A stretch of 64,000 nucleotides of DNA, taken from Sycobia sp. Sy_11 (Eukaryota; Arthropoda; Insecta; Hymenoptera; Epichrysomallidae). Each line of letters begins with the position of its first letter. The first letter of the stretch is position 1. Below, one piece after another: positions 12,105-23,420 of the stretch. The stretch spans positions 1,218,501 through 1,282,500 of the forward strand of contig JACCIC010000015.1 of assembly GCA_018907035.1 (NCBI GenBank). Reading direction: 5' to 3'. The notes beneath the pieces were generated by a model. It worked only from the letters and a program-made list of their open reading frames with translations. It was not told the DNA's origin and ran no database searches. Position numbers and translations under genes: made by a program.

Positions 12105-13051
12105 TTAGTTATTTTGTACTTCTTTGTTGCCCAACAGTTTGATTAATTTACGCGTAGGGCGTCGACAAAGTCCCCTCGGAATGCGCACTTCTGCAATTCG
12201 TATTTCATTATCCGTGCCGGAAAATACCTTAATAAATTCGCCTTTGTTCCACGAATTTCGTGGCGCTTGTAAATCAACCACCAAAACTATATCTCCTATT
12301 TCTAATGGATCGTCCTTTTCTCTCCATTTTTTGCGCGGCATTATCAAAGGCAAGTACTCTCGAATCCAGCGCTTCCAAAACGCGTCTGCGTAAGATTGCG
12401 CCAACTTCCACTGTTTGTTTAAGCACGTGTTTTTCAAATCATATCTACCGGTCCTGCGTCTAATTGATCGTTCAAACTGATACCAGCTGTTTTAGCACCG
12501 GCATCAAATACGAGCGAATTTTATCCGGTTTGTTTACGGTAATTGCGCCAAAGTGTGGCAGATACCATGTACGCGAAGGTTCAGTATTTTTGCTACTATT
12601 TGAGCGTATCCCAGATCTATGAACCGCTGTATTTCGTTATAGTACAAGTGGACGTAATCAGGATCACGATCTAATCTTTTCTCTAACGAAAAAAGCCTTT
12701 TCTTTGCTGTTACGAAACTATCAACCGTCGGCGATTGATCATCTTTCCATAGTAAGCCTATCTCATAAGCGTCTCCTACTTTTCGGCATGTTGATTCGAG
12801 TATCTTTTCGGAGCGATTTAATTTATTTTTCTTTGATACTTGATCGCTGACGCCTATCGACTCTAAATTAAAATAGTACCTCATTAACTCGTCTAACGAG
12901 CTATCCGAAATGACGCTTTCTTTTATCGCGGATGAGTCATATGTGCACAGTATGTTAGCTCTTTTAGACTTTAAAAACTTTATTCTAGAAATAATAAACG
13001 CTGAAGACTTAATACTAATTTTTACATTTAGTTTCGGTTCTGTTCGTAACA
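12105..13051 (-). pseudogene. BEL/Pao pol remnant (pre-RT, RT start and DUF5641-like end)
   Basis: The first part (12534-13051) begins in LTR sequence and passes in frame into a pre-RT region with FNLESIGV, AKKRLFSLEKRLDRDP and YNEIQRFIDLGYA, typical of BEL/Pao polyproteins. A frame-shifted continuation at 12440-12534 reads NKPDKIRS and AGISLNDQLDAGP, the start of the BEL RT. It then jumps to the C-terminal DUF5641-type domain (12105-12437: FWKRWIREYLP, DIVLVVD, PRNSWNKG). RT catalytic residues, RNase H and integrase are absent. Confidence 0.8.
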
Positions 13052-13122
13052 AACTTTTTGATCAGCTTGTAAAATTTTATAGGTTGCTATTTTTAACTTA
13101 AAAATTACAATGCCCAGCTAAC

Positions 13123-13170
13123 TTAGCATAATCCTCTAGGATGGTCTTAACTAGTTCGATTTATTTGAAT

Positions 13171-13172
<2 letters not shown>
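13123..13172 (-). pseudogene. Truncated exon 3 of a D-type serine protease homologue (pseudogene P1)
   Basis: The minus strand reads CIQINRTS, a stop, then HPRGLC, ending at a mutated donor (GTTAGC instead of GTAAGC). It matches the end of gene D exon 3 (CIKMNRTRQGNPRGLC). The rest of the exon is replaced by an (AC)n array. Flanking intron sequence up to about 13800 also matches gene D intron 2, showing that P1 once extended through here. Confidence 0.75.

Positions 13173-13219
<47 letters not shown>
13172..13219. repeat. (AC)n/(AT)n microsatellite
   Basis: An AC dinucleotide array about 39 bases long is followed by a short AT run. The same position in gene D intron 2 (55341-55379) carries an (AT)n array. 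Confidence 0.95.
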
Positions 13220-14197
13220 AAATACAAAATTAAGAAAATAAATAAATAATGTTTCCAGTGAGTCGTGAAAGTCTACGACATGTCAATCTGACATATATAC
13301 ATTTTTACAAATGTATGCTTGTCAATTGGCTTAATTCCTGAACTTTAACTATTATTTCTTCACTCCAAGCAATCTAATCGAACAAATTTAGAAAAACTAT
13401 TTTAAGTTGTATTTATTCTAATCATTTTTATCAAGCATACGTAATACGTGGTAAATTTTGCATCAGGTTTTTAATGCAAGATAAACACATAATAATTGCA
13501 CATGTTTCGAGATTAACTTTTTTAGATTAGATTATTCATCCCGTTAGTCTAATAATAATTAATTTCATATTATCAGAGTCTAATAATAATTAATTTATCT
13601 AATAATAATTATAATTAAATATCTAATAATAATTAATTTCATATTATCTAATAATAATTAATTTCATATTATTATTTTTTATTTGATTTCCATAGTAATG
13701 GTTTTAATAATATGTTCTAAAAATGTTGATATGGATGTCTGCATCTTGATCCATTGCTTTGGATCAAGCTTTTAACAACATTATCAGAACGCAAAGTTCA
13801 CGAATTTATCTCTACAATTAATGGGTTTTATATTAATAATGGTAATCAGTACAAAAATTACATAATGCTTTTTATTGATGATATAACAGTTTGAGACAAT
13901 TGTCTGATGTTCTACGCTTCCAATTAATAAATATGTTCATTGGTCTTGCAGTCCAATTAAATAAATTGAAAATAATACGTAATAATACTAATATATATTT
14001 ATATTAATATCAATACATCAATATACAAAAATAAAAATAATGAAAATTAAAAATTATAATGATGACAGTCAGACTGTCCTTGTGTAAAATCACCCCTGCA
14101 GACTAATCTGAAAACAAAAATATTAGCTGAAAAAATTTTGTTAATACAGTACAGACTGTCTCCACCACTCTTATCTAATTGAAGACTTGCTGTAGTA

Positions 14198-14237
14198 GTC
14201 CAACGTTTCGAGCTCGCTATGGCTACTTATCAGGGAC
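14198..14237 (-). ncRNA. Hammerhead ribozyme motif (one core change)
   Basis: On the minus strand GTCC, CTGATAAG, a GAGC-type stem II (TAGCCATAGCGAGCTC), GAAAC, GTT and GGAC occur in order. GTCC and GGAC can pair as stem I. The first core strand is CTGATAA rather than CTGATGA, a G-to-A change at a conserved position, so this copy is probably impaired. Confidence 0.6.
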
Positions 14238-14343
14238 TAAATGTTTTCAGCTAATATTTTTATTTTCTGATTAGTCTACGAGAGTGATTTTATACAAGGA
14301 CAGTCTGACTGTCATTATAATATTTAATTTTTATTTTTTATTT

Positions 14344-14691
14344 TGTAGGGGCGGAATCAGGATGTAACACAAATAAATAACAACAGGTTTCTATGGAAAA
14401 GTGGTTATATTTAACAATTTACACGAGAGACTACAACTCGTGGGAGCTATATCTTACGTTGTGTTCTCTTCCTTACTTAGAACAGGACTCGTCACACTCA
14501 CACATACGACTCAGCTCGACACCTCGGGATGTCCCCACCATCTACTCGAGCGTAATTACCTATACGTATACCTCGCAAGTATTCGACCGTGCAGGTTAAT
14601 ACCTGTATGGTGCCAGTCAAAGCGTGAGGTCGACCTGTCGTCGCCAGCATAGACCGAGTACCTACCAGCTAATTATGTAAAAACCCCTACA
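14344..14691. mobile_element. Solo LTR, probably Ty3/gypsy type
   Basis: This 348-bp insertion has TGTAGGGG at one end and CCCCTACA at the other and is flanked by ATTT on both sides (14340-14343 and 14692-14695). It is GC-richer than its host Penelope element, which continues on both sides. A 4-bp duplication fits gypsy-class integration, but the flank is T-rich, so the duplication alone is weak evidence. Confidence 0.65.
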
Positions 14692-15432
14692 ATTTTTTAT
14701 TTTTATTATTTTTTGTATATTGTTGTATTAATATTAATATAAATATCTATTGATATTATTGCGTATTATTTTCGATTTATTTAATTGGACTGTAAAAGCA
14801 ATGAAAATATTTATTCATTTGTATATAAGCAGTCGACAAACGCAATTAAAGCTCTACACTTCAGAAATTCTAGAAAATAATACGAAAAAAATAAGAAAAA
14901 ATCTTAAAATTTGATTGAATACTTATCAAAAATGAAGATTATCATAAATATAAAATTATTTTTTCATAACTTAGACGGACATTGCGCATCGCTGGTTATT
15001 AGCAAGCCAAAGACGCATCAATTAATTTCCATCTCATGTTACCTGAATTAAGACTGCATATCATCTAAACAGACTAACAAAAATTATGAAACTCTATTTT
15101 GTACGTTGTACTATTAGTACTATTAGTACTATTACTACCTTGGCTTGGTAATAATAAATGATTATAGTTGCATAATGCTAAATAGAATAATAGATCTCAA
15201 TAATCAATAATAGATATATAAACAGTTGGTACGCTCCTTTACCATTATTAAATATTTTCTTAAATTATATTTTACATAAGAATCTTTCATTTTATTGTAA
15301 TTGTTATTACAGTTCCTTTTTTTATATACTCATTTCTTTATTGAAATTTTTTATTCAATTCAAAGTGCATAATTTATATATGGGGATCTAATTAAACTAT
15401 TGAAATCAATAGAAAATTCATTATAAAACATT

Positions 15433-18400
15433 TTATAACGCCGAATATGGATAATTTGGTAGCATTTGAATTCCATATGGAGTTCCCTCAAGTATTTGTT
15501 GAATGGCTCCATGGAAAGGTGCTATGTAACTATATACGCTACCTTTCTCAGTATCATCACAATTTTCTTTTGGTTGACCTGCTATTGCCACAAGGAAATA
15601 TTGATCTACAACATACGGAGCACCTGCATCAAGCTGTAAAAGATAATATTATTATTGTCTCAACTGCTTAAATTGATCAAATTGTATGTTTTAAACTATA
15701 AAATAATGGTCTCAGACGAATTAACCTAGATATTTCTGCTACCCTTCAAGAGATAATAAATTTAAAGCCTTCTTCTTTTTTTTATGTTTCTACTTGAAAT
15801 TTTGTAGTTGACACTGAAATAAGCTCCCGTAATTTATTCAAATACAAAATCTTAAAAAAGAAAACTTTTCACAGAGAAAAAAGATATATTTTAATTATTT
15901 AATAATTGCTCTCATCTTTGTCATTTTTTTAATAATTCACAGAATCTATGTTTTAAAATATTACATTCAAAAAATTGAAAAAAAATTTCTAAGTATTCAC
16001 TAATGATTTTGAAAATTTGTAAAAACGCAATTAACTAGATGATCACTATATGATTTAAAAATATTTTAGACTAAATTTTAGATGAACGTTTAAAATATAT
16101 GTGAAAAACTACAAATCGTTTCTTAAAATGAAAATTCAACTGAACTCATGCGGTTTTTATTATTTTTGGTTTTATGATCTTGAAATTTTTCTAAAAATAA
16201 TTTTAATGAAATAAAAAAAAAGAAAATCCTTAAAAATATAGGAAACTGTGAGTCTCAATTTTTTTTGTTTCAGTTTATTAGGTGATAAAATAGACTATGA
16301 AACTATAACTATTTTTCGCTTCACCTTCCACACCCATTGTTTAGAATTCCGGCAAAATTCAGACACCCCCCCCCCCACCTCCTAGACACAAATTGTTATA
16401 CGGCTACTCTATATGATTATCTAAGACATATCTGTGTAAGAAAAAAAAAATGTTCTGTCTTACTTCAATGTTTCATCAATACTTTTTTTTATTCCTTCTT
16501 TGCAAAGATGAACAGTATTGGAATGTTTTACTTTTTATCTTATAATTTTAGCTTTAACTAATATCTAGAATTTGAATCTCATAATACATATTATTCCTGC
16601 TAATTTGTTTTAGTAAGTTAAAATTTGCTACTTACGGCGCACAATCCTCTTGGATGACCATGACTAGTTGTAGACATTCGAATACATATTTGTCTAGAGC
16701 TTGCCATACCTTCACAGTTACTATTATCAGTATATTCACCTTTGGCAGTTCTCAATTTATGATCGAATGTAGCGTATAAATTATGGGCACCGTATGAAGA
16801 AACAACACCTTGACTAATATCTTCACCTTCGTTCTCAGGTCTCATTGGATAGACTTTTTTATGCACCGGTATTTGATATGGATCACTTAACTGCAAAAAT
16901 TCAAATTAACTTTATCTAATGAATTTTTCTATAAAAGATTTCTTAAGAAGACTTTGATGAATATCATGTATGTACCCAGAGAGGATAAACATTCAAGTAG
17001 AGATTCGTATTAGTATTTGCTTTTTTACCAAAAACATTGCCTTTTAAATTTATTCTTAAATCATGAGTATTTTATTTTAGATATTATAAAAATAACATGA
17101 AACAAGAACAAAGATAATAGAGAATCATGCAAATAGAGGAGTAGGTAATAGGTCTCGCTAGACAAGGACAAAACACAAACACTGCCCTCTAATTTCCTTA
17201 AGAATGGATTAAAATACTTATACATATTATCTATTGATTTAATTCAATGTTCGCTATCCTCTCATCTAGTTGTATTTACAAATTTATATAAAATTTTGTA
17301 CACTATTTTTTATTACATAAATTTTATTTTCTAAATATTTAATATATCAGAACTTAAAGCAAGTCATATAACATTCTACAATTATTTTTTTATGATTCAT
17401 TATTGACCCGTTCAAAGGAATAGTACATTGCGATACAAGGGAGCAAAATAGCTCGCTTCGCTCGGGCGGCAAACATACCCTCGTCGGAAAACGCTTTTGC
17501 TCCATTGTGTCACATACTATTTTCGCATACGGTGGCCCTTTGTCTTTCTCAAAAAAATTCACAAAAAATTGAATGTCAAACTTACAGAATCAAACAGTGT
17601 CAACCCCCCCCCCCTATGTATTAGTCATGCATATATAGAGCGAGCAGGTATAATATCTAAAGGTCCAGATGATACTCGATCCGAAATAAGTTGCCCTGAC
17701 ATAAAATATAGTTCGTTGGATTTGAAAAAATATAATATTATCGGTTTTCTCTTAATGTTATTTCTGCAATTGACTTACATTATAATAGCGTTAAATTAAA
17801 TGATTTCCTCTTATTTGGAAATTAATAAAGTATGTTAAAAGGAGATGTAGGATCGGGTGGCGGGGGTGCAGGAGGTGAAACCCCCGCTGGGGGTTGGGGG
17901 GGGGGCGGAGTCCCCCTTTTCTAATAATAAATAAGACTAATCAATTGAAGATTATAAGTTTGTTAATAATCTACTCTCAAATTAAAAATTAAAAAAATTT
18001 AATAGCATAACATAGAATTTAAAAGTAAAACTAACTAAAAAAAGATACAAATAATTTTTAATACTTAAAAAACATTGTAAGAATTTTTATAATAAATTTC
18101 ACATAGAATATAAATCTTAATTTATTTTAAAATCTCGAATACCTAAATCAAAGTGCAAGAAGAGGTCAAGCCCGCGGTCGACAATCGTATATACTCGTAA
18201 GTCTAAATCTAAACAATCTCAACATCGTAAATGTCAGATGTTACGCAGTCACGGAAGACCGAGAATCCTACTGGACCACAGGGTTTCGATCATTAACTTT
18301 TCCTCCCAAGGGAGGAAAAGTAAAATTCTGCTTTCGGATTGATCAGGAATCGACCATAAACACTTTGACTCTCTAGGGATTAAAAGTAGTATTTTCCTCC

Positions 18401-19577
18401 CTCTAAAGAGCTGCAGAAAACAACGTATTTTGCGCCCCGAGTGCGGGAAAATAATTTATAATTAACGAATGTGTTTCGAATAATATTTCTTTATTTCTTC
18501 AGGATCGTATGAAAGTTATTCTTGTATATTAATATTTACTTATCAATAATTTTTTTATTTATAAATAAAATTTGATATAAGACGGTGGCATACTCTTGAC
18601 AATGTTGCGAAATAAACAAAAATAAATTGAGACAGGAAAACAATAAATATAATTAATGATTCTTATGATATTTATTGAATTCTGTATCAAGACTTATTAA
18701 ATTATGTATTAGTTATATTAAAATTTAATTCAGACTATTATTTGAAATATTTCCAGAATTTATTAGTTTAATAATAATTAACAGTACAAATTGGAATATC
18801 AAGAAAACTTACTTGAATTACAATCAGATCGTCCGCTCCATTACGATCATCGTAGCCTAAAACATAAAAGCCTGCTGCGTATATGGCTTCGCTTTGTGAA
18901 GTTATTAAATCTGAAGAGCCTACACCAACGAAAAAGATCATCTGCTTCAATGCATAATGGCCATCAGATTCCGCATTATCTACGATGAGGCTAGCTGCAG
19001 ATAATACAAAGTAATCATCAATTACAGCACCAGTACCAAGATAATGCATGTGAGTATCATCCAATGGCATTCCATAAATTGCTGCTTGGTACATATAATC
19101 TTCAACATCCGCTCTCGCACCATTAAGGATTCCTTCAGTCTTCAAAGCTAAAACTAAAATATGTTAAGTATAAATAATATACTTTTATAACATATAATCA
19201 CTGAGATAGAGCTCCAAATAATTAAGAATTTAAATAAATATAAATGTAGGTACAGTCAATACAAAACAATCTTATGTACATGTGACATTGCAATGGTATA
19301 ACTAATATAGTTATCATAATTGATATAATAAATATAGTATTATTAATGCATTAATTATAATTTTGAAAGAAATGTTAGTTTTATAAATAATATAAATTGT
19401 TGGTATCATTAAGATTAAAGTACTTATGAATATATAAATAATACATAAAAACAATAGCCATTCTTAGTAGTAATCATTTCCTGTAATAATTAGTTAATAA
19501 ATAAAATACTTACCATTACTAATAAAATCAATCCATAATATGTAAAAAAGAAAGTGTTTCAATTGATAAGACTTCAT
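15433..19577 (-). CDS. Serine protease homologue (catalytically dead, secreted), gene B
   Basis: Exons are 19577-19514, 19147-18813, 16890-16636 and 15633-15433, joined by GT-AG introns, encoding 284 residues. Exon 1 is a signal peptide (MKSYQLKHFLFYILW). Exon 2 has ILNG where active proteases have IVGG, then FVLSAASL, in which the catalytic His of TAAHC is Ser, and ADDLIVIQ, which keeps the Asp. Exon 3 ends with the NCEGMASSRQIC loop and GLC. Exon 4 starts LDAGAP, so the nucleophilic Ser of GDSGGP is Ala. The Cys42-Cys58 pair is missing, while the pairs matching 168-182 and 191-220 appear kept. The frame is open throughout, which argues for selection as a pseudoprotease. The start is the ATG before the hydrophobic stretch, conserved in A, C and D. 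Such homologues often act as immune or venom cofactors; its role here is unknown. Confidence 0.85.
17395..18445. mobile_element. Unclassified insertion in intron 2 of gene B
   Basis: The equivalent intron of gene C runs without this block (compare 28255-28350), so about 1 kb has been inserted. It includes patches of higher GC: 17400-17540, a G-rich tract with TTGGGGGGGGGGCGGAG near 17892, and 18130-18440. An uninterrupted inverted repeat CTTTTCCTCCC-AA-GGGAGGAAAAG lies near 18297. I found no transposase or clear terminal repeats; it may be more than one old insertion. Confidence 0.5.
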
Positions 19578-21428
19578 TCTGAAAAAATATTTTGTGGACA
19601 GTGTAAGAGTGAGCACAACTTTAATTGGAATGATATAAAGTATAATAAAGCCTCATTTACAAAGATATGACTTGAGGTTTAAATATATTTTTTTATATAT
19701 ATTTGTATTAATAATAATTTAAAATCGTGAAAAGGTGTAGTTCCAATATTATCAGGCATGACTTGCTTTAATAACACAAAAAATATCTTTCATTAGTTTA
19801 AAGACTACAAGTGTTAGATAATATAAGGTGATTCATATTCATCATGTACTAAATAAACTCGCGTAATATATACACAGATCATGCCAGCTTACATGGTATA
19901 ATATAACACGATCAAATTAGATTCATTTAATGGTAACTCAAATGGTCACTCTATTGACAGGAAAGATACTCGAATTCTATAACATAATATTATCGGCACC
20001 TAGGCAGTTTTCTCCGCAGTGCGAACTTTTGCGATCTGCCATGATCAAGATTGGCATTAAAAAAAGACTTCTATTTGAGCTACTCATGAGACCAGATCTC
20101 GGATAATTAGTTCACAGTTAATTTCTATCAGTTACCGTTCGTGTAAACTACATTAATTGCACATGTTCATTGAGCATTAGTTAAATTCATTTTAGTACTG
20201 TATTATGAAAAATGAATAATTAATATTCGATTGTTATAGAGAAGTTGGTCAAATTCTATTATTATAGGCAAATTGAACATACAATATTATATTATTAGAT
20301 CTGAAATTGGACGGGGAGAGATAGAGAGTAAGAGATAAAGAGAGGGTGAGAGAGGCACTTAGAGACAGGAAGCGAAAATAACCGGTCAGTTCTGCCATTT
20401 TTATTCCAGTATTATCAATATGTTACATTAAACCCCCGAGCTATTTTGAATTTTCTTTTTCTTTCTCATATCAGATTCCAATACACATATCAAAATTACT
20501 TCCCTTTGGGCAGCAGGAAAAGAACTTATTTTGAAACAATTATTTTTACTAAACATATCAGATGTAGTTATTAGGTAGTTTACAAATGAATTTCGGTTGC
20601 GCTAGAATATTATACCACGACATTGATTTACTTTCCTTTGATATTATTTCTAAATAAAATTATTAATGTCTTGAAAGGAACTCTAGTGGTTTGCAGAACT
20701 CTGTTGTCTAAGGTGTGACAGAAATTTTGCTAAATGACAATTTTCTTGGTTGGCACTGTTTAGATGCTTTAACATAAAAATGTCAAAAAAAATTTAGGAT
20801 CTAAGATGATAGCATTTATTTTATGCAAATATGTAGAAGAACCGGCTACCAATAAGATACATGAACTACAAAAATTGAGTTTTAAACTTTTACTTGATTA
20901 TTGAAATAAATTTTTTTTATCTATGTATTTATTTGCTATTGTTATTTGGTCTTTTGTTCATATACATTTGTATTGTTATTTGGTCATTTGGTCATATACA
21001 TTTGTATTGTTTTTTCTTTATTTGGTCATATACATTTCTGTAGTGCCTCATTTATTATTCTTCATCAGAAGATATTCGATTCCACAGTTATTATTTACTG
21101 ATTCTTCTAATACATCCATTGCCTTATGTTGTTAATTATTTCTAACTTCTAGCTACTGAATTAATTATACATTCCTCTGCACACCTTGGCATAATTAATT
21201 CTTTAAGCAGTATTAATCACACGAACTGATATCGTGAGAGAGCATATAAGTCCAAGGTCGAGGACGTCACACTTTATATCATTAAATAAATTATATGATC
21301 ATCAATATTTTTTTCTAATCAATCCTTTGGAATTATTTTCATTATGAAGCGATTTTATTATATCATTGTAAAATCTTCAAAAAAAACAAAATTTTTTTAG
21401 TTAGAAAGTGCGTAAGAGAGAAAAATTA

Positions 21429-21458
21429 CATTGTGTTGAGTTGATTTATAAGATCATG

Positions 21459-21493
<35 letters not shown>

Positions 21494-21494
21494 G

Positions 21495-21558
<64 letters not shown>

Positions 21559-22117
21559 GTTCGTGAGGTCGAAGAGGAACTATGGGTCGAGTGCAAAGAA
21601 AAATAACAACAAATGTTTAATAAAACTATGCTTTATTATAAATTTGTGGCATAAAAAACCTCCTCTTGAGGAGAGGAGGAAAAAGCCCCAAATTTAAGCG
21701 AATATAAAATTATTATAAGAAATGCGTGGGTATACCCGGGATACAACTACGAGCGCTCATAAAACTAACGCTTACGCTGTGGTGGAGTACTCCTTCGCCA
21801 TACACATTTACCCGCACGGCGATCACGGAAACGCTCGTGGGGCTGGTAAGGTCGATGGGGAAGGATGTTCCGCGTTACCTTCTGCTCTGCGTCGCGGCCT
21901 CGACGTCTCGAGAACGGAATTAAACCTCACCACGGACGGCAGCCACCGGGCACGAGTGCCGCTGGGAACACCCTCGGAGACTTGCTCGTAGCAATATCTC
22001 CACAAGGCTAGGTCCTTGCCCCGCTGATGCGCCAAAATACATTCACAACCCACACACGACACGTCAATAAATATTGATATTTAAGTTTAATGAATCAATA
22101 CGGAACATACACTAGAG
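21429..22117. mobile_element. Insertion of unknown class flanked by 35-bp direct repeats
   Basis: Duplication copy 1 is continuous at 8130-8165, but here a 35-bp stretch (TTTTTAGTTA(A/G)AAAGTGCG...) occurs on both sides, ending at 21428 and 22152. The inserted 0.69 kb begins with a long (ATA)n array and continues with a GC-rich body. It contains an imperfect hairpin, CCTCCTCTTGAGGAGAGGAGG, near 21660. No coding domain is recognised. A long target duplication plus a simple-repeat tail would fit a non-LTR or SINE-like insertion, but this is inference. Confidence 0.6.
21459..21557. repeat. (ATA)n microsatellite
   Basis: About 99 bases of ATA units with a few ATG interruptions at the left end lie at the edge of the inserted block, where a retroposon tail would be expected. 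Confidence 0.9.
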
Positions 22118-22551
22118 TTTTTAGTTAAAAAGTGCGTAAGAGAGAAAAATTAGATTGCAAAATAGAAATTTTTCTTTACATGGTTTTGTTACTTAATTAT
22201 TGTTTGCAACTCCATCGAAATAAATAATATGCATCTGTCACATATTTGATGTTCAGGATGAAAGTTTTCGATTGTTAACTTCAGTAATGCTCAATGAGAG
22301 AGCATTACTCATGTATATTTAGGTTTAATTAGATCAAAAGTTCTATGTTTATAAAAAATAATTCTGAAACATTGTTTGAAATTTTTTTCTAAATATGATT
22401 GATAAAAAAATATATACAAATCACAAAGGTAAAAAATATTCGTACCGAACGGAAAACGCATAAAAAAATTCAATGCCTTTGCGAAAAGAATAAAGAAAAT
22501 TTGGTGATGGCATTGACATCAATTATAAATTTGACTAATGGTTGATTAATA

Positions 22552-22613
22552 GGTTTGCTTGCTGTTCACACCAGATATCTTTTGGACATAAGAAATGGAG
22601 CACTTACATTAAA
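22552..22613 (-). pseudogene. Decayed last exon of a D-type serine protease homologue (pseudogene P2)
   Basis: After a TAG acceptor the minus strand reads FNVSAPFLMSKRYLV, then an in-frame stop, TASKP. It matches the beginning of gene D exon 4 and the P1 exon at 8561-8613. Penelope sequence starts immediately to the right (from about 22640), so the rest of this gene copy is lost. Confidence 0.75.
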
Positions 22614-22649
22614 CTACAAAACATTACTATATGTATGGAACTAGGACTT

Positions 22650-23302
22650 AGACAAAATAATTTACAGATAGTAAGAGAAACTTTTATTAATAATGGTTAT
22701 CCAATTCAATTTATGAATAGATTAATTGCTGAGAGATTGTTTGACATTTATAATACCGAAAATAGACATAGTGCAGGAATTGATGTTAACGGAGGCAAAA
22801 TTATTGTCTTGCTATATGTTAGAGGATTGTCTGAAAGAATAAAAGGAAATTTTCGGATATATAACATTCAAATTTTCTTTAAAAATAGCAATAATTTGAG
22901 TAGATTGTTTAATAATTGCAAAGATAAGGATGATTTATGCTTAAAATCAGGAGTTGTTTACAAGATTAATTGCATGGATTGTGATAAATACTATATTGGT
23001 ATATATACCTATAAACAGGTAGATATTTAAAAAAGAGATTTTATGAGCATAAATATAGTTTACGTAGCTCACATATTACTTCTAGTTTAAAAGAGCATTG
23101 TTTAAAGTTTTTACATTCTTTTGATTTTGTGAATGTGGATATTTTGGAACATGGTATTAATAATAAGTATAAACGGGAGAGTCTTGAAAGTATTCACATT
23201 TCTAGGAATCGAAATAATGTAAATTTAATGTTAGAGTCTGGTAGATTGGACAATTTTTTATCATTCGTTATTAAATTAATTGGTTTTGGACAATTTGTGT
23301 AG
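22650..23302 (+). pseudogene. Penelope-like RT thumb and GIY-YIG endonuclease, frameshifted
   Basis: The first segment (to about 23000) has NLQIVRETFINNGYPIQFM, typical of the region after the RT core, then YVRGLSERIKGNFRIY and SGVVYKINCMDCDKYYIG, which holds the two Tyr motifs and paired Cys of the nuclease. A frameshift near 23002 moves the remainder into the frame beginning at 23030. That part reads KKRFYEHKYSL and SSLKEHC, then RESLESIHI with the expected Arg, His and Glu, and ends in TAG at 23300-23302. The RT core is absent. The protein nicks target DNA during retrotransposition in intact relatives. Confidence 0.85.
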
Positions 23303-23380
23303 AGGTAGAATTTATATTTAATTTACTAAATTTGGTGGTGGGGATGGGTATATATAGATTAGAATATAAGGTTTAGTTTA

Positions 23381-23420
23381 GTCCCTGATGAGGAGCCGTA
23401 GCGAGCTCGAAACGTTGGAC
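23381..23420 (+). ncRNA. Hammerhead ribozyme (type I, Penelope-associated)
   Basis: In order: GTCC (stem I), the conserved CTGATGA core, stem II GAGC/GCTC closed by loop CGTAGCGA, the conserved GAAA core, a minimal stem III (C/G), the GTT cleavage site, and GGAC pairing back to GTCC. Every invariant core position I can check is present. Short stem III hammerheads of this kind are known from Penelope-like elements, where they may self-cleave tandem transcripts. Confidence 0.82.

Larger units (their letters stand above)
9758..13051 (-). mobile_element. Deleted BEL/Pao retrotransposon with 5-bp target duplication
   Basis: The element reads on the minus strand. A 5' LTR fragment (13051 to about 12967) is fused directly to pol, followed by the 3' LTR (12084-9758). 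AACTT flanks it at 9753-9757 and 13052-13056. The empty site is visible in the paralogous intron of gene D near 54880, where CAGAAACT runs straight into TTTGATCA. Gag, protease, most of RT, RNase H and integrase are missing, so it could only move in trans. It lies in the relic of a D-type gene (P1), just upstream of the decayed exon at 13123. Confidence 0.85.
13905..14870. mobile_element. Penelope-like element remnant with hammerhead motif
   Basis: Inverted terminal arms (about 13925-14090 and 14280-14340 plus 14692-14830) contain GACAGTC/GACTGTC inverted repeats (14299-14313) and the GGACTGTAAAAGCAATG...TTTATTCATTTG terminus shared with the copies at 9.1 and 23.7 kb. A hammerhead motif lies at 14198-14237. 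The right arm is interrupted by a solo LTR at 14344-14691. No coding sequence remains. Confidence 0.68.
19293..22650. repeat. Segmental duplication, copy 2 (gene B exon 1, promoter and spacer)
   Basis: Near-identical to 5938-8640 and in the same orientation. It carries exon 1 of gene B, the region upstream of its start codon and a D-type pseudo-exon. An insertion at 21429-22117 is absent from the other copy. The shared order (B-type first exon, spacer, D-type last exon) suggests that unequal exchange between array units made the duplication. Confidence 0.9.

Noticed and set aside
13560..13670. Repeats of TCTAATAATAATTAATT resembling a short-repeat array
   Set aside because: Irregular AT-rich tandem repeats without unique spacers; not a CRISPR array, which would also be unexpected in this genome.
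17347..17799. Opposing open frames in gene B intron 2
   Set aside because: No motif, no signal peptide and no paralogue; they lie inside an insertion absent from the gene C intron.
21722..22062. Open frames on both strands in the GC-rich insertion
   Set aside because: Absent from the duplicate spacer, overlapping in opposite strands and without recognisable domains.
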